DNA of 64,000 nt from Symbiodinium sp. CCMP2592. Taxonomy: Eukaryota > Sar > Dinophyceae > Suessiales > Symbiodiniaceae. A program made the position numbers and the translations under genes. The notes beneath the pieces were generated by a model that saw only the letters and a list, made by a program, of their open reading frames with translations, searched no databases and had not been told where the DNA came from. Positions 12,450 to 22,406 of this stretch are shown here, piece after piece. Each line of letters starts with the position of its first letter. Position 1 is the stretch's first letter. Location of the stretch: positions 248,001-312,000 of the forward strand of contig CAJNDT010004890.1 in NCBI GenBank assembly GCA_905221615.1, given 5' to 3'.

Positions 12450-12611
12450 TCAATGCTTTGAGCCTTTATTCATCAATGCCCAATCTGCCTCGTGGCAGAT
12501 GTGCGTTAGCGCCACGCCAAGAAATCCCAACGACGCGCCCCCGACCACCGCCATAGCGGCAACGAGAGCGGCGCGTCGCACGGCAAGGCTGGTGCCAGCC
12601 AGCAGAGGGGA
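12450..12611 (-). CDS. Possible exon with a membrane segment
   Basis: A GC-rich 53-codon stretch with high GC at third positions stands out from the flanking repeats. It contains the hydrophobic run AALVAAMAVVGGASLGFLGV, then CHEADWALMNKGSKH and a stop. There is no start codon, because an in-frame TGA lies just upstream at 12615-12617. If real, it is an internal or last exon. No family recognised. Confidence 0.2.
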   Translation of the reverse strand, partial: SPLLAGTSLAVRRAALVAAMAVVGGASLGFLGVALTHICHEADWALMNKGSKH

Positions 12612-12710
12612 CCTTCATGCCAACATAGAGGTCTGAACAAAGTCTTCAGGCAGTTGGGTAGCACTAATTACTAAGTAACGTTATGCTAGCACGGATGACA
12701 ACGAGAACAA

Positions 12711-12810
12711 NNNNNNNNNNNNNNNNNNNNNNNNNNNNNNNNNNNNNNNNNNNNNNNNNNNNNNNNNNNNNNNNNNNNNNNNNNNNNNNNNNNNNNNNNN
12801 NNNNNNNNNN
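12711..12810. other. Assembly gap (100 N)
   Basis: Exactly 100 N, the usual placeholder for a gap of unknown size. Confidence 0.99.
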
Positions 12811-13221
12811 CACCCACAGACGGAGTCTCCCCCCCGGTCCACCCCGAAGCCCCTGAAGAAACCTTCCCTTCCAGGCGCCCTCGCGCAGATCTTTTGTGAC
12901 CGCACAAGGCGAATTAGAAGCTCATTTTCGAGATGAAGGTACAGCGCGCACCGGAACGCACGCGGCGAATTCAGCCGTTGCAGATTCTTCTTCTCTAACC
13001 TAAATTTAGCTACCCCTTATTCCCTAGACTCTAGGTACTGCTCCCTCCGGGCTGCAACAGCGGAGCTAGGAGAACAAGGGATGCCAGCTGCTCCTTCTTG
13101 AACCTATTGGACCAGATAGACTTCACTCTGACCAGCTACAGATTCAGCTTAAGGCTAGATTGCGGCTAGATATTGTTTCTACTCAGTTCTCCCAGTCCGA
13201 GAAATGCCACGAAGGGGCCGG
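12811..13221. other. Unique sequence after the gap, no gene called
   Basis: Moderately GC-rich with no telomere-like repeats and no long open frame outside the gap. Confidence 0.4.
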
Positions 13222-13279
13222 AGTCCCTATATAGGTACTTTAAGGCCTAAGTGTATACTATATGGGTACATTAGGGCCT
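13222..13279. repeat. Family O right-half fragment
   Basis: GTCCCTATATAGGTACTTTAAGGCC and GGGTACATTAGGGCC (read as two pieces) match the right half of the complete family O element at 24209-24319. Confidence 0.5.
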
Positions 13280-13349
13280 GGCAATGCGCGATCTGAGCCC
13301 AAAAACTGCGAACCCCTGTGAGAGTTGGCATCCCCACAGGGTCCTACGG

Positions 13350-13440
13350 CTGGCTTAGGGTTTTAGGGTTTAGGGTTCAGGGTTTAGGGGCCTTTAGGCT
13401 TCGGGTTTTAAGGTCTAGGGCTTAGGGTTGAGTAAGGAGT
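13350..13440 (+). repeat. Telomere-like tract (TTTAGGG strand)
   Basis: GGTTTTAGGGTTTAGGGTTC and diverged units, running into the family B composite. Confidence 0.65.
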
Positions 13441-13442
13441 CC

Positions 13443-13650
13443 TACTTGGAGGATCATGGGACTTAGTAAGCCGGGTTTAGGGCTCCTTTTCAGGGTTTTC
13501 CACAGGGTTCTATAACAGGGTTCTTTAAAGGGATCTATAAGGGTTCTAGGAGGATCATGGGACTTAGTAAGTAGGGTTGTAAGTACCTTAAGTGGGGTAA
13601 TAAGTAGTAACAATTGTAGTTAGAATGCTTATAAGTCCCATGATCCTTAA
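13443..13650. repeat. Family B element with a duplicated left end
   Basis: CTTGGAGGATCATGGGACTT occurs at 13444, and a second left end (GGAGGATCATGGGACTTAG) at 13549. A single right end (AAGTCCCATGATCCTTAA) closes at about 13650. The stretch between the two left ends (TTTAGGGCTCCTTTTCAGGG to GGGATCTATAAGGGTTCTAG) recurs, in reverse, between two right ends at 28110-28226, so this is a defined composite subfamily. Confidence 0.7.
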
Positions 13651-13652
13651 AG

Positions 13653-13763
13653 TACGGTTGATGCTACAAATCCTGCATTACCCATAGTACGGAGTATACC
13701 ATAATTCCCATAGTTTAGGATCCTTAAGGTAATGCAGGATTTATATTAATAGCATCAACAGTA
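13653..13763. repeat. Family H2 inverted-repeat element
   Basis: Left end TACGGTTGATGCTAC with AAATCCTGCATTA. The right end mirrors it (TAATGCAGGATTTATATT, then AGCATCAACAGTA). TA lies at each end. Confidence 0.75.
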
Positions 13764-13853
13764 TGTACCGATATAGTAGAATGTAGGGTCTCCATATTAG
13801 GAATTACTATTTATGACTTAGGGAAGTCTTCCCCATAACAGTGCACAGGACCC
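13763..13853. repeat. Family H1 element, uninterrupted (empty site for H2)
   Basis: Starts TATGTACCGATATAGTAGAA and ends CCCCATAACAGTGCACAGGA. Its middle reads CCATATTAGGAATTAC without insertion. The H1 at 21556-21756 has an H2 inserted exactly at this TA. Confidence 0.7.
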
Positions 13854-13995
13854 TTTGGCATCTTGGGAGCGACCGACCGGTGGCGGTGGTTCGGCGTAGC
13901 GACAGGAGACATGGCCGCAGATATTCATACACCACAGTCGTAGTAAGACAGCTGGTTATGGCTCATACCGGCCACCTAGCGAAGACTCAAATGGC
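13854..13995. other. Short unique stretch
   Basis: No repeat family or open frame of note seen. Confidence 0.4.
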
Positions 13996-14103
13996 AGTTT
14001 CCGAAAATTAGGGGTACTTTATTTAGGGATCCTTCTAATAAGGAACTAAGGATCCTACTATTTAGGGTACTATACAAGGGTCCCCTATTTTCGGAAACTC
14101 CCA
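13996..14103. repeat. Family C inverted-repeat element
   Basis: AGTTTCCGAAAATTAGGGG at the left and CCCCTATTTTCGGAAACT at the right are inverted. The middle contains the family hallmark AAGGATCCTACTATTTAGGG. Confidence 0.8.
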
Positions 14104-14214
14104 AATCCTTAACCCTAATCCCTAAACCAAGGCTTCCGCGGATCCTTTCGCTGAGACCCTGACCGAAAGAGCCGATCGAAACCATTCCTGGCAGGCAACA
14201 GCACCATGCACTTG

Positions 14215-14430
14215 TACTATAGGGGCCGTCATAATTAGAATAGGCTTCCTTAAATAGGTTCCTTGAAAAGGGGTCTCTCAAGAATACGAACAGGGCACTA
14301 TAATATAGGGGCCTTTCCTTAATAAGTAGAATAGGGTTTCATAGGCTTCCTTTGAAGGGGTTACTATAAGGGCTACGATAAGGATCCTGTAACATACGGG
14401 CCATAAACATTAGAATAAGGTTTTTGGTGC
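14215..14430. repeat. Cluster of family I left ends
   Basis: Three left ends in a row: GGGGCCGTCATAATTAGAAT at about 14222, GGGGCCTTTCCTTAATAAG at about 14309, and GGGCCATAAACATTAGAATA at about 14398. No matching right end is clear, so these are truncated or nested copies. Confidence 0.5.
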
Positions 14431-14473
14431 ACATTCAACTATAAATGTACATATAATAAGAAACCCCAGAATA

Positions 14474-14521
14474 GTAGAGAGAGTGAGAGAGAGAGAGAGG
14501 GAGAGAGAGAGAGAGAGAGAA
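14474..14521. repeat. GA microsatellite
   Basis: (GA)n with a few interruptions, 48 bp. Confidence 0.9.
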
Positions 14522-16434
14522 ATCGACTCCTGGCAAGGAGACGGGCACCCGCGTTGTCTCCGCCTCGAAGGGTTAAGACGCAAACGGGGCAGCAGCGGCA
14601 GCAGCAGGAAGACAATGCAAGAGGGGAGGGACCAATGCAGGATGCGATCCGATAGCCGTGATTGGATGATTTGTCAAGCAGAGCTTCCTCAGCACACGGT
14701 GCGGTCATTTTCCCTTTCGGAGAGTAGTGGCGCTCTAGACTGGGCAGTATCAAAGCGCCACTCAGTGTACGTCCAGCAACGATGCTCGGGTCGGGAGCCT
14801 GCAGCTGGTTTCAAAATCCGTATGCTTGTGAATCGGCTATAGATACCTCATGTGTTGCATAAGCCTGCAAGATCCTGCCGCCGGACTTCGACAATCGACT
14901 GAAGACATCAGGACGACACACCGCTAGCAGCTTCAGCACAACGGTCTGGTGACGTCGGAGTTGTGTAACAATCGGAATTCCACTGAAGTGCTGTTCTAGA
15001 GTAGTGTCTGCCTGACCAGTCAGAGGCCTCGCCACCAACCATTAGGAAGGCGTTGTTTCCACCATGCCGCGGCTCACATGTGTGGGACTTCTCTGTTGCA
15101 AGCTCCAATTAGAAACAGGGACCACTCGGCATCTACAAGGGCCCATAAAGTGCAGTAAGATGGCTTCTGTCAAAAGGGGTGCCACCGCAACTCTATACGC
15201 CTACATAAAGCGAAATGAAATGACTGCGGGAAGCGGGCGGGTCAGCTTTCATCTCTGGCAACATGCCCAAAGCCTGGGCATCCAAGTGCCGGAGGAAACC
15301 CTAAGTCAACTGCTCTGCCAGCTGTGCAAAAGATCAAGCTCATGTGCAAGGAGCACCGCAGTTTTGGTAAAGCAGCACGTGTCACATGTCTCTGTGTAGT
15401 GGCGCTTTCCCTCGTGTTGAGCCACAGAACAAGTTGCGTTGCATCACTCTCGACCGATGTCGATGCGTCGTGGCGAGGTCATCAGCCCACGTGGCCGTTC
15501 GTCGTCGAAAGAACAGTGAGAAAGGACTTAGTGCTAAAATAGGATAGGTAATTTTGCGACCAAACACTTCGCAGTTCTCTGCTTAGGTTTAGGGCGCAGG
15601 ATAGTTCTACAAAACTCGCGGTGAAGACGGACCCTGCAAGAGAATGCAGCCGATGGAAGTCTGCAGTGGTGTTGCCCACCTTCATCGGCGCTACGCCACA
15701 TGCAGCAGTACATCCTACATTTCAATCCCAGTCGGGCGTGCGCGAGCAGAGGCTGTCGCTTTCTGTATGCGTACTTGCAAGACTACAGGACCTGAGGGTG
15801 ACTCGTTCGAGGAGTGCTGCAACCCACGAACATAAGATGCCCAGCTCCAGGAAGCCTGGTAGAGCCCCCAGCCCGAAGCCCGAAGTCGTCCCGTCAGGAG
15901 TCTTCCTCACTTCCAGTCTCAGGCTTCGCGTCCGGAACAGGCAGCCCAGACCCTGGGCCTCAAAGAAGCATCTACAGTCGCGAGGTCTAGATTTATAGTG
16001 TTCACTTAGGGAAGTTCCCGGCCGCGTAGCGTCGGCATCTGCAGTGCCTGCAGCGGTCTCCGACCAGCCGAGCACGCAGGCCGACGAATATGGATTTCCA
16101 ACGCATGCATACCGGCACCTCGCCGGTGGGCTCAGGGATTCCTGCTGATTTGGCTTGGGGATGCAAGCGCGCCGCGAAGCGTGGATGCAGGGTAAGTCTT
16201 GCTGAGCTGCTGCGACTAGATCCAGCCCACCGAATACACAGACCCGTATTCAAAGAAGGCCCTGTCTACGCCCACCAGAGCGGCGACACGAACGCTACTG
16301 TACGTAGGGAGAGGTGCAGATGCCTTCTGCCTGTCTCACCCCATCTGCCTGTCTCACTCCAGGGAGGAGCTCTCCGCAGGGCAGGCGCGCGCCAGCCCGA
16401 CGCTGTGAGCACCCTGGCGCGGTTCGAAGCCGCC
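14522..16434. other. GC-richer island free of telomere-like repeats
   Basis: About 1.9 kb without the family elements that fill the neighbourhood. Open frames exist on both strands. The most protein-like is the plus-strand frame at 15064-15399 (111 codons, containing RVSFHLWQHAQSLGIQVPEE). No family is recognised and no start context or splice structure can be supported. It may hold exons of, or flanks to, the decayed minus-strand gene at 16435-17390. Confidence 0.35.
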
Positions 16435-17390
16435 TCACATCGATGTTGGCCGGCCGTCACCGATGAGAAGGTCCAAGTCCATCAATTCACCCAGTGGACA
16501 GAGCCGTCGCTGAACAACCAGTAGTATCTTCCTGGCCTCGACTGCGTTGACATTCGTAGCGTCGGGGCGGCTTGCGCATCCACCACCTCCTTCACTGCCT
16601 TGGCCCTCTTGCCCTTCTGGGCGACACGTGCCAGGCCGACTTTGCGCACGTTGTCGTCCAGAACCACCAGTTGGTGGTGCATCGGAGTGAGCTCCTCCAT
16701 CATCTGGACGACTCTGTTTGCGCCGGTCAGGCCAGGGATGAGGCGATGTAGGCATCTTCCAACCGCGGCGGCCTGGAGGTAGAGCTCATAGTGCGGGTCC
16801 GCCGGGTCGATGAAGATGGCGAAGTTCTCGCCCAGGTTGCCAAGCAGACGAAATGTCCACTGGCAACAGAGAGCCCATGGGCGTCCGCGGGAGCGGACGC
16901 AGACATGCGCCACATTCCCGCTATCCAGCCTTATGGACAACTGGGAATAGCGGGGGCGCGAGAACTTGCGCCAGTCGTTGGCGTCCTGGACACGAAGGGC
17001 CAGCAGGGCGTCGATCTCCCTGCAATCGGGCTTGCAGAATGCAAGGCCCCAGCGCTTGGCCCAGCACGGCTCGCTGCAGCCGGGCGCGACTCCGTTCTCT
17101 CGGGCGGTGGGGCTGGAGAGGAGCTGCGAGTTGCAGATGCAACCGCGCCTCCCTCCGTGCCTTGCCGCTGCCTCCTCTGCCCGCAGCTTGTCAAGCAAGT
17201 TCGTCAGCTGCGACAATGGCATCTTACCTCTTGAAGCTCCAACTTGGTCTCAGCTACCTCGAGCTCCTTCGTCACTTCTTGCTTTACTTGTCGAGATCCG
17301 GCTGGCTCCTGGGGCCTTCCTCTGCAGCCGTGGACGAGGTTTGCGCCGCCTGGCAACGTTGAACGTCAGGACGACCACATCAGCAGAAGC
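16435..17390 (-). pseudogene. Decayed coiled-coil reading frame (possible retroelement ORF or host gene)
   Basis: A minus-strand frame at 16482-17207 encodes about 241 residues with coding-like composition. It begins LTNLLDKLRAEEAAAR (helical, charged) and then has a Cys-containing stretch (GCICNSQLL, SEPCW, FCKPDC) that might bind zinc. Directly upstream, 17228-17300 encodes VKQEVTKELEVAETKLELQE, also coiled-coil-like. The two parts are separated by 20 nt that begin GTAAG and end CGCAG (17208-17227). Removing these joins LELQE to LTNLL in frame. Near the 3' end the coding signal shifts frame at about 16550, where the other frame continues as VNAVEARKILLVVQRRL and closes at 16435. A likely upstream ATG is at 17392-17394 (MASADVVVL), but in a different frame. 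I do not recognise the family. The frame changes point to a pseudogene or to introns. Confidence 0.45.
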
Positions 17391-17394
17391 CATG

Positions 17395-17666
17395 GCACGG
17401 TCTCGTGCAACAGTGGAATCTTGAGCCGCTTGAGAATAGTATTGGCAATTATTGGGGCCCCTGTAAACGGACACTGTTTATATCCGTGTAAGACCAGCAC
17501 AGAACAAACAAAACACATATGCACAGACACACATCATCACACATTCGTCCTTGCATGCCGACATGCTCTCGTCCGCTGCAACATGCACAACGAACATGCT
17601 TGCGCTTGTGCATACGCAGGCATCACAACATCCGCGCAACATGGTAGCAAGAGTTTCTGCCATTTT
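17395..17666. other. Unique sequence, no gene called
   Basis: An isolated family I right end (GTATTGGCAATTATTGGGGC) lies at about 17439-17462. The rest is ACA/CAC-rich. Confidence 0.4.
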
Positions 17667-17757
17667 GTCTCCATTGTAGGTGACGTATCACAAACTATAT
17701 ACTTAGGATCCTATAAAAGTAAACAAGAAATGAACTACAATGGAGATTGTAGGTAGT
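17667..17757. repeat. Family N inverted-repeat element
   Basis: GTCTCCATTGTAGGTGA at the left and CTACAATGGAGATTGTAGGTA at the right (read in two parts) are inverted over about 14 bp. A relative is at 23224-23303. Confidence 0.55.
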
Positions 17758-17887
17758 GCGAACTCATAAGTTGCTGATGGGTTCTTCCAGGCTGATGTAT
17801 GCTAGAGTAGTCTTAAGGATTGTAGGGTCGGTAGGGCTTGTAGTGCCTAGGGTTGTTAGGTTGTTTGCTGAGAAAAAGAAGATTTAC

Positions 17888-17950
17888 TAGACAATACAAT
17901 ACAATACAATCCATACAATACGATAGAATACAATGCTACACTACAATGCC
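17888..17950. repeat. ATACA pentanucleotide microsatellite
   Basis: ACAATACAATACAATACAAT followed by diverged units. Confidence 0.8.
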
Positions 17951-18039
17951 AAACGATCACATGCAATCGGCCGAGCCAACTTTTCTGAATCCTTGTACTC
18001 GCGTGTCCCGAAACCAAAAACATAACATCCAAACTGAAA

Positions 18040-18430
18040 CACCTTAGGGGTTTCTAGGGTTTGGGGTTGATGCTTTGATTGTTGCTTTCCAAATCCCGCA
18101 CCATTCAAGCCTAAAGCGAACCCCTGACTTTGAAGAAATCTCAGACCCTAAACAGTGAACCCTCGTCCCTCCCAACACCCTGAACCCTGAAACCGAATCC
18201 TCAACCATTTAGAAGGTCCTGAAGACCCAAGAAAGCCTGATAAAGCCACATGTAAACTCCTACAACCCACATAGACCCTAAACCTCACGCCTTAAACCCC
18301 TAAAACCTATTATGTAAACCCGAAACGCAGCCCTAAACCCTCATCCCTATGAGCCGTAAACCCTAAATCCTCATCCCTGTACACCCTAAACCTTAAACCC
18401 TACCCTCAACCTTTATCGCTAATCCCTATA
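18040..18430 (-). repeat. Degenerate telomere-like tract (mostly CCCTAAA strand)
   Basis: Many CCCTAAA, CCCTGAA and CCCTAAT units with drift over nearly 400 bp. The first 40 bp are in the opposite (TTTAGGG) sense. Confidence 0.65.
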
Positions 18431-18840
18431 ACTCTATGCGTACATTTCAGCTTCAGTGGGCTCGTTCAAGTCAACGCCTGTCAATGAGGCCACGAAGCCT
18501 CTGTTGCTGGCGCCAAAGTCTGGGGCTGTGCCGTCACTTAGGGCAAACAACAACAACAACCACGACGCGCGTCTTGTGCTCGAATTCGCTTTCTATTCCA
18601 GCCCTCATCAACGTTGATGTCTTCCAAATTGTCGAACTCTGCATCAGGAACGAGAATGTAGTGCGCCTCATTGATGCAACCGTTCACCGCCAGCATGAAG
18701 AACACAACCCACTACCACGGTTTGAAGCCAATTGTCCCTCCAAATCTAGACACCAATCCAAACAGAACTTGAGGGCTAATGTAGTTACTTGCATTGTTGG
18801 GCTCCTCAAGCAAGAGACTAAACACCCTAATCCCCTATAA
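18431..18840 (+). other. Island with a 134-codon open frame, not convincingly a gene
   Basis: The frame 18436-18840 starts MRTFQLQWARSSQ and has a Thr run coded by an ACA/ACG stretch. Its middle is protein-like (NVDVFQIVELCIRNENVVRL). It ends inside telomere-like CCCTAATCCCC, so the stop is not of gene origin. A TTTCAG precedes CTTCAGTGGG at about 18450 and could be a 3' splice site. No family recognised. Confidence 0.25.
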
Positions 18841-18959
18841 ACCCTCCCTTAACCCGGAAGAACCTACGTTTTGAAGGCCTTATATAAAGAAATCATAATA
18901 AGGAACCCTAAAAAAGTTAGGTTATTCAGGGTTAAGGTAAACCTCAAGGAACTCTTAAA

Positions 18960-19072
18960 CCTAGTAGTAGAGTAGGTAACCTTTAACCTTTTTTGGGTAG
19001 TATAGTCCCTATAGATAATCCCTATTTGACCAAGAAGGGTAAACCTTTAGTTCCCCATGATACCCGACAAGT
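18960..19072. repeat. Family L repeat
   Basis: About 113 bp that match 54988-55098 in reverse complement, including GTAGTAGAGTAGGTAACCTT and GATACCCGACAAGT. No clear terminal inversion. Confidence 0.7.
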
Positions 19073-19094
19073 AGGTCATAATAGTGATTCCTAC

Positions 19095-19145
19095 CTAATT
19101 TTGAGACCCTCCATTCTACCATATAGGTACTTAGGACCCTTTGGA
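19095..19145. repeat. Family H1 right-end fragment
   Basis: GAGACCCTCCATTCTACCAT with ATAGGTACTTAGGACCC matches the right ends of H1 at 27411-27507 and 31461-31549. Confidence 0.5.
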
Positions 19146-19187
19146 TCTCACCAGGCCCAAAGCCGGAAGCATGAAGGACAAGAAGGT

Positions 19188-19291
19188 ACTATTTGCTTAA
19201 GAAACACCCAAAAAATAAAAATAATAATCCCTATATTACCCCCATAGGGAATATATATTTTTATTTTGGGGGGGTTCTTAAGCAAATAGTA
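19188..19291. repeat. Family M inverted-repeat element
   Basis: ACTATTTGCTTAAGAA at the left and TTCTTAAGCAAATAGT at the right are perfect inverted ends, continued imperfectly through C-rich/G-rich and AT-rich inner arms. 104 bp. Confidence 0.8.
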
Positions 19292-19389
19292 GGAAGGTAA
19301 ACCTCAAGAAACTCTCCGCTTTCAGGCGAAGGAGCTGCTCAGGGCTGCGTGTGGCGCACAGGAGCTCCTCCTTCAAAAGCTCCTGAAAA

Positions 19390-19490
19390 CCAGAGACTCC
19401 AAGATCCCTTAATTAGGGATACCACTGGATTTTTTCAAGAATTGTTTAAGGTATATATTCCTATCAAAAATTATTGGAGAACCACGGCTT
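19390..19490. repeat. Family J fragment
   Basis: CAGAGACTCCAAGATCCCTT with AATTAGGGATA matches the left arm of the complete J element at 58873-58981. The right part is decayed. Confidence 0.45.
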
Positions 19491-19493
19491 TAG

Positions 19494-20030
19494 AGGGCTT
19501 AGGGTTTAGGGCTTGGGGTTTAGGGTTTGGGAATCAGGGTTTGCGGCTTAGGGGTTTAGGGATTTAGGGTTTAGGGCTGAGGGTTTAGGGGTTTCGGCGC
19601 TCAGGGGCTTAAGAGCTTATAAGGGTTTAGGGCCTAGGGTTTAGGGCTTGGGGTTTAGGGTTTGGGGATCAGGGTTTAGGGTTTGGGGATTAGGGTTTAG
19701 GGGTTTAGGCTCTGGAGAACCAGGGCTTTACCCAGAGACTCCAAGATCCCTTAATTCATTCGGAAATATACCTTAAATATAGGAGAACTGGGGCTTTAGA
19801 GTGTCAGGCTTAGGGCTTGAGGGCTTGGGGTTTAGGGCTTGGGGATTAGGGTTTGGGGTTTAGGGCGTAGGGGTTAGGGCGTGGGGTTTAGGGCTCAGAG
19901 TTTAGGGTTTAGGGCTTCGGGTTTGTTTAGGGTTTAGGGATTAGGGTTTAGGGTTTGGGATTTGGGGATTAGGGTTTAGAGTTTGGGGTTTAGGGATTGG
20001 GCTTTGGGTGAGAATCAGGGGTTATAGGGG
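19494..20030 (+). repeat. Long degenerate telomere-like tract (TTTAGGG strand) with a family J fragment inside
   Basis: About 540 bp of TTTAGGG, TTTGGGG, CTTAGGG and related units. A second J fragment (AGAGACTCCAAGATCCCTTA) sits inside at 19734-19795 and splits the tract. Confidence 0.8.
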
Positions 20031-20071
20031 CCCTGAAGGTTCAAGGACTAGGGCGGTTTAGCTTGAGGGGC

Positions 20072-20160
20072 TTACTTAAAAGATCATGGGACTGGTAAGT
20101 AGGGTTAGAAGTAAAGTAACTACAGTTATAACTACTTATAACCCCAATTAAGGTACTTCC
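20072..20160. repeat. Family B fragment, right end missing
   Basis: Left part AGATCATGGGACTGGTAAGT, then the family middle TAACCCCAATTAAGGTACTT. The copy stops at about 20160, where TTTAGGG-like sequence resumes. Confidence 0.65.
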
Positions 20161-20925
20161 AGGGTTTACGGCGTTTTTTTCTTTGTTTTTTGGTTTACGG
20201 CTTTCGGAGTTTAGGGTTTCAGGCCTTGGGCTCTTAGGCTTTTCTCTTTTTGTTTTTAAGGGCCCCTTAGGGTTTAAGGAATAGGGTTTCTGAGGGCTCT
20301 TAGGGCTGAAGGCTTAGAATTTGAATCCTGGTGTACCTACTTTTCTTCCGTTTCGGAGCCTCTGCACTGGGAATGGCAAGTACAGCCTATACGACAAGCC
20401 CAGGATGCAGCCAGTTGAAGGGCTCCTTTAAAGGAACTCTATGTAGGGTTCTATATTGATAAGGTCTCCTTTAAGGGCTTCCTCAAAGGAACTGTAGGGT
20501 TCTGTTATGAGGGTTCCCTGTAAAGGTTCGATATGGTTCCATAAGGTCCTTACTCCGAGGGCCTGCCCCTCATCCCAACCCGGCAAAGGTGGAAAAAGCA
20601 GAGCCCCTCGCCTTTGTCAGCTCATTGATCTCTCGTCGCTGCTGGACCTCGTCGGATCGGAACTACCCTTTTGGGGGGCGTCGGGGTGCACGAATGAGGG
20701 CTTGCAAGTTGAACTTTAAGAGTTACGGGTTAAGGGTTAGGGTTTAAAGGGATACCTATGAGGTTCCCCCATCAACCATATCAGGTCTGAAGGTTGGTAA
20801 TATGTTTCCCTTAAGCCAACCGCCCGGAAGCTGAATTCTAAATCCTACAACGCACCCTCAAACTTTGAACCCTAAACCTTTCTGCCCTCATACCTTAAAA
20901 CCGTGCATATGAAGAAAAGGTCATC
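20161..20925. other. Mosaic of telomere-like fragments and unique sequence
   Basis: Repeated GGAACT-TGTAGGGTTCTAT phrases occur at 20433-20500. A 70-codon frame (20507-20719) overlaps GC-rich sequence but has no recognisable feature. Confidence 0.4.
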
Positions 20926-20929
20926 TTCT

Positions 20930-21087
20930 CATAGACGCACAGACAGACAGACAAACAGACAGACAGAGGCAGGCAGGCAAGCAGGCATACAGGCAGACAG
21001 ACAGACCGACACCCCGACAGAGCGACGGACAAACACACGGACTGACGGACAGACGGACATGCGGACAGATAGACGGACAAACAGTTG
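20930..21087. repeat. GACA/GACG tetranucleotide microsatellite
   Basis: Repeats of CAGA, CAGG and GACG over about 160 bp. Cys/Ser/Val-rich open frames on the minus strand are products of the repeat. Confidence 0.9.
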
Positions 21088-21394
21088 AACTATAGGCATA
21101 CACAATCGTGACATGTGTTCATCCCGTCTGCACTCTTCTGTTCCGCGGAAGCAGCAGCAACGGGGAAGCACTGAGATCATGAATCCTACTGTGAACCAGA
21201 AGCCGTATAGCTGAGGCTTTGAATCTCAGCTTGAGGAAATGACGCCCCGAAACACATTACAATCCTTTTAAGTCTGTGGCAATCAAAGCACTAAGCAGAT
21301 GGGCTCTGTGATCGGATCTGTAAGAGGCTCTATAAATCACAGTTACTATAAGGGTTCTATACCGGTATAGTTTTGAGCTCCAAGCAGTGACCTA

Positions 21395-21450
21395 GTCCCC
21401 TAAACCCTAAACCCTGACCCCTAAACTCTAAACTCTAAGCCCTAAACGGT
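21395..21450 (-). repeat. Telomere-like tract (CCCTAAA strand)
   Basis: CCCTAAACCCTAAACCCTGA and diverged units. Confidence 0.75.
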
Positions 21451-21555
21451 ACCCTCTGCAAGGCTGCGGCCATCTGTGCCCGAAGGGCTGCGACGCGGCT
21501 GCGAAGCTCCCTGCAGGACGATTGCACGGAAGAGCGGAACCTCAACCCATAGGGT

Positions 21556-21756
21556 CCTCTGTACCGATACAGTAGAATGCAGGGTTTCCATTTCCATACT
21601 ACGGTTGATGATATAAATCCTGCATTACCCATAATAAGGAATATACCATAATTCCCATAGTTTAGGGTCCTTAAGGTCATGCAGGATTTATATCATCAAC
21701 CGTAGGAATTACTAGTATGACTTAGGGAAGTATTCCCCGTAACAGTACATAGGAGC
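21556..21756. repeat. Family H1 element with a nested H2
   Basis: H1 ends are CTGTACCGATACAGTAGAAT and CCCCGTAACAGTACATAGG. H2 occupies 21602-21702, flanked by TA on both sides. Compared with the uninterrupted H1 at 13763-13853, removing H2 and one TA restores the sequence. Confidence 0.85.
21602..21702. mobile_element. Family H2 element, 101 bp, nested in H1
   Basis: Terminal inverted repeats CGGTTGATGATATAAATCCT and its complement at the right end, differing at few positions. TA at 21600-21601 and 21703-21704 is the target duplication. Confidence 0.85.
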
Positions 21757-21762
21757 CTTTGG

Positions 21763-21897
21763 TCCAAGGGCAAAAGGAGGGATCCTTAATGGGGACCCCT
21801 ACCCTATAATGGGCTATATGATGGGTATATAATAGCTATATTAAGGGTACATACCTAGGGGTCCTTATTAAGGGTCCCTCCTTTTACCTTTGGATTT
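21763..21897. repeat. Family K long-armed palindromic element
   Basis: Arms of about 38 bp: TCCAAGGGCAAAAGGAGGGA at the left and TCCCTCCTTTTACCTTTGGA at the right. 135 bp, non-coding. Only copy seen here. Confidence 0.75.
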
Positions 21898-22069
21898 GGG
21901 TAAAGTAGCAGCTACAGCCCGTACCCGGAGCTGCATGTTTCGAGCCTTGGCCACTACGATTTTTCGAGTGGATTAGGGCTTCAGGGGTCTTCTCCACTCT
22001 CCTTGGGGATGAAAGGAACACCAACACGGTGTTTGGTTCAGTTCCCTCATAGTGGTGAAGAGTATATAA

Positions 22070-22171
22070 CTCTCTTCTCCAATAACCAGGCCCAAAACAA
22101 GTTCAAACTTTTGAAGACAGGCCAAGTATGTAAAGCCAAGAAGTTTAAAGTCCTCCAATTGGCTAAGTAAG
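22070..22171. repeat. Dispersed 100-bp repeat V, copy 1
   Basis: Nearly identical to 31357-31460, with no inverted ends. On the minus strand it is open and reads GFTYLACLQKFELVLGLVIG. The second copy has a one-base insertion in a T run and a K-to-E change. It could be a conserved exon fragment carried by a repeat. Confidence 0.75.
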
Positions 22172-22280
22172 ATACTCCATATTATAGGACTGTTGGGCCT
22201 CTTTAAGTGGGAAGCCTACATACGGTTTCATGAAACACCAAGGAAACTGCTAAACCGTTCGGATTCGTGGGGTCCACTCC

Positions 22281-22406
22281 TCACTTAAAGGGTCATGGGA
22301 CATAGTAAGTAGGGCTTTAAGTAAAATAACTACAGCTATTATTACTTATAACCCCAATTAAGGTACTTATAACCCTACTTGCTAAGTCCCATGATCCTCC
22401 AAGCAA
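22281..22406. repeat. Family B inverted-repeat element
   Basis: CTTAAAGGGTCATGGGACAT at the left, GTCCCATGATCCTCCAAG at the right, and the middle ATAACCCCAATTAAGGTACT. Confidence 0.8.

Noticed and set aside
12081-12636. Long frames with His-Pro, Leu-Thr and Asp-Glu repeats
   Set aside because: Products of the CTCACC/CTCAGC/CTCATC microsatellite, open in all frames on both strands.
20895-21180. Cys/Ser/Val-rich minus-strand frames
   Set aside because: Arise from the GACA/GACG tetranucleotide repeat.
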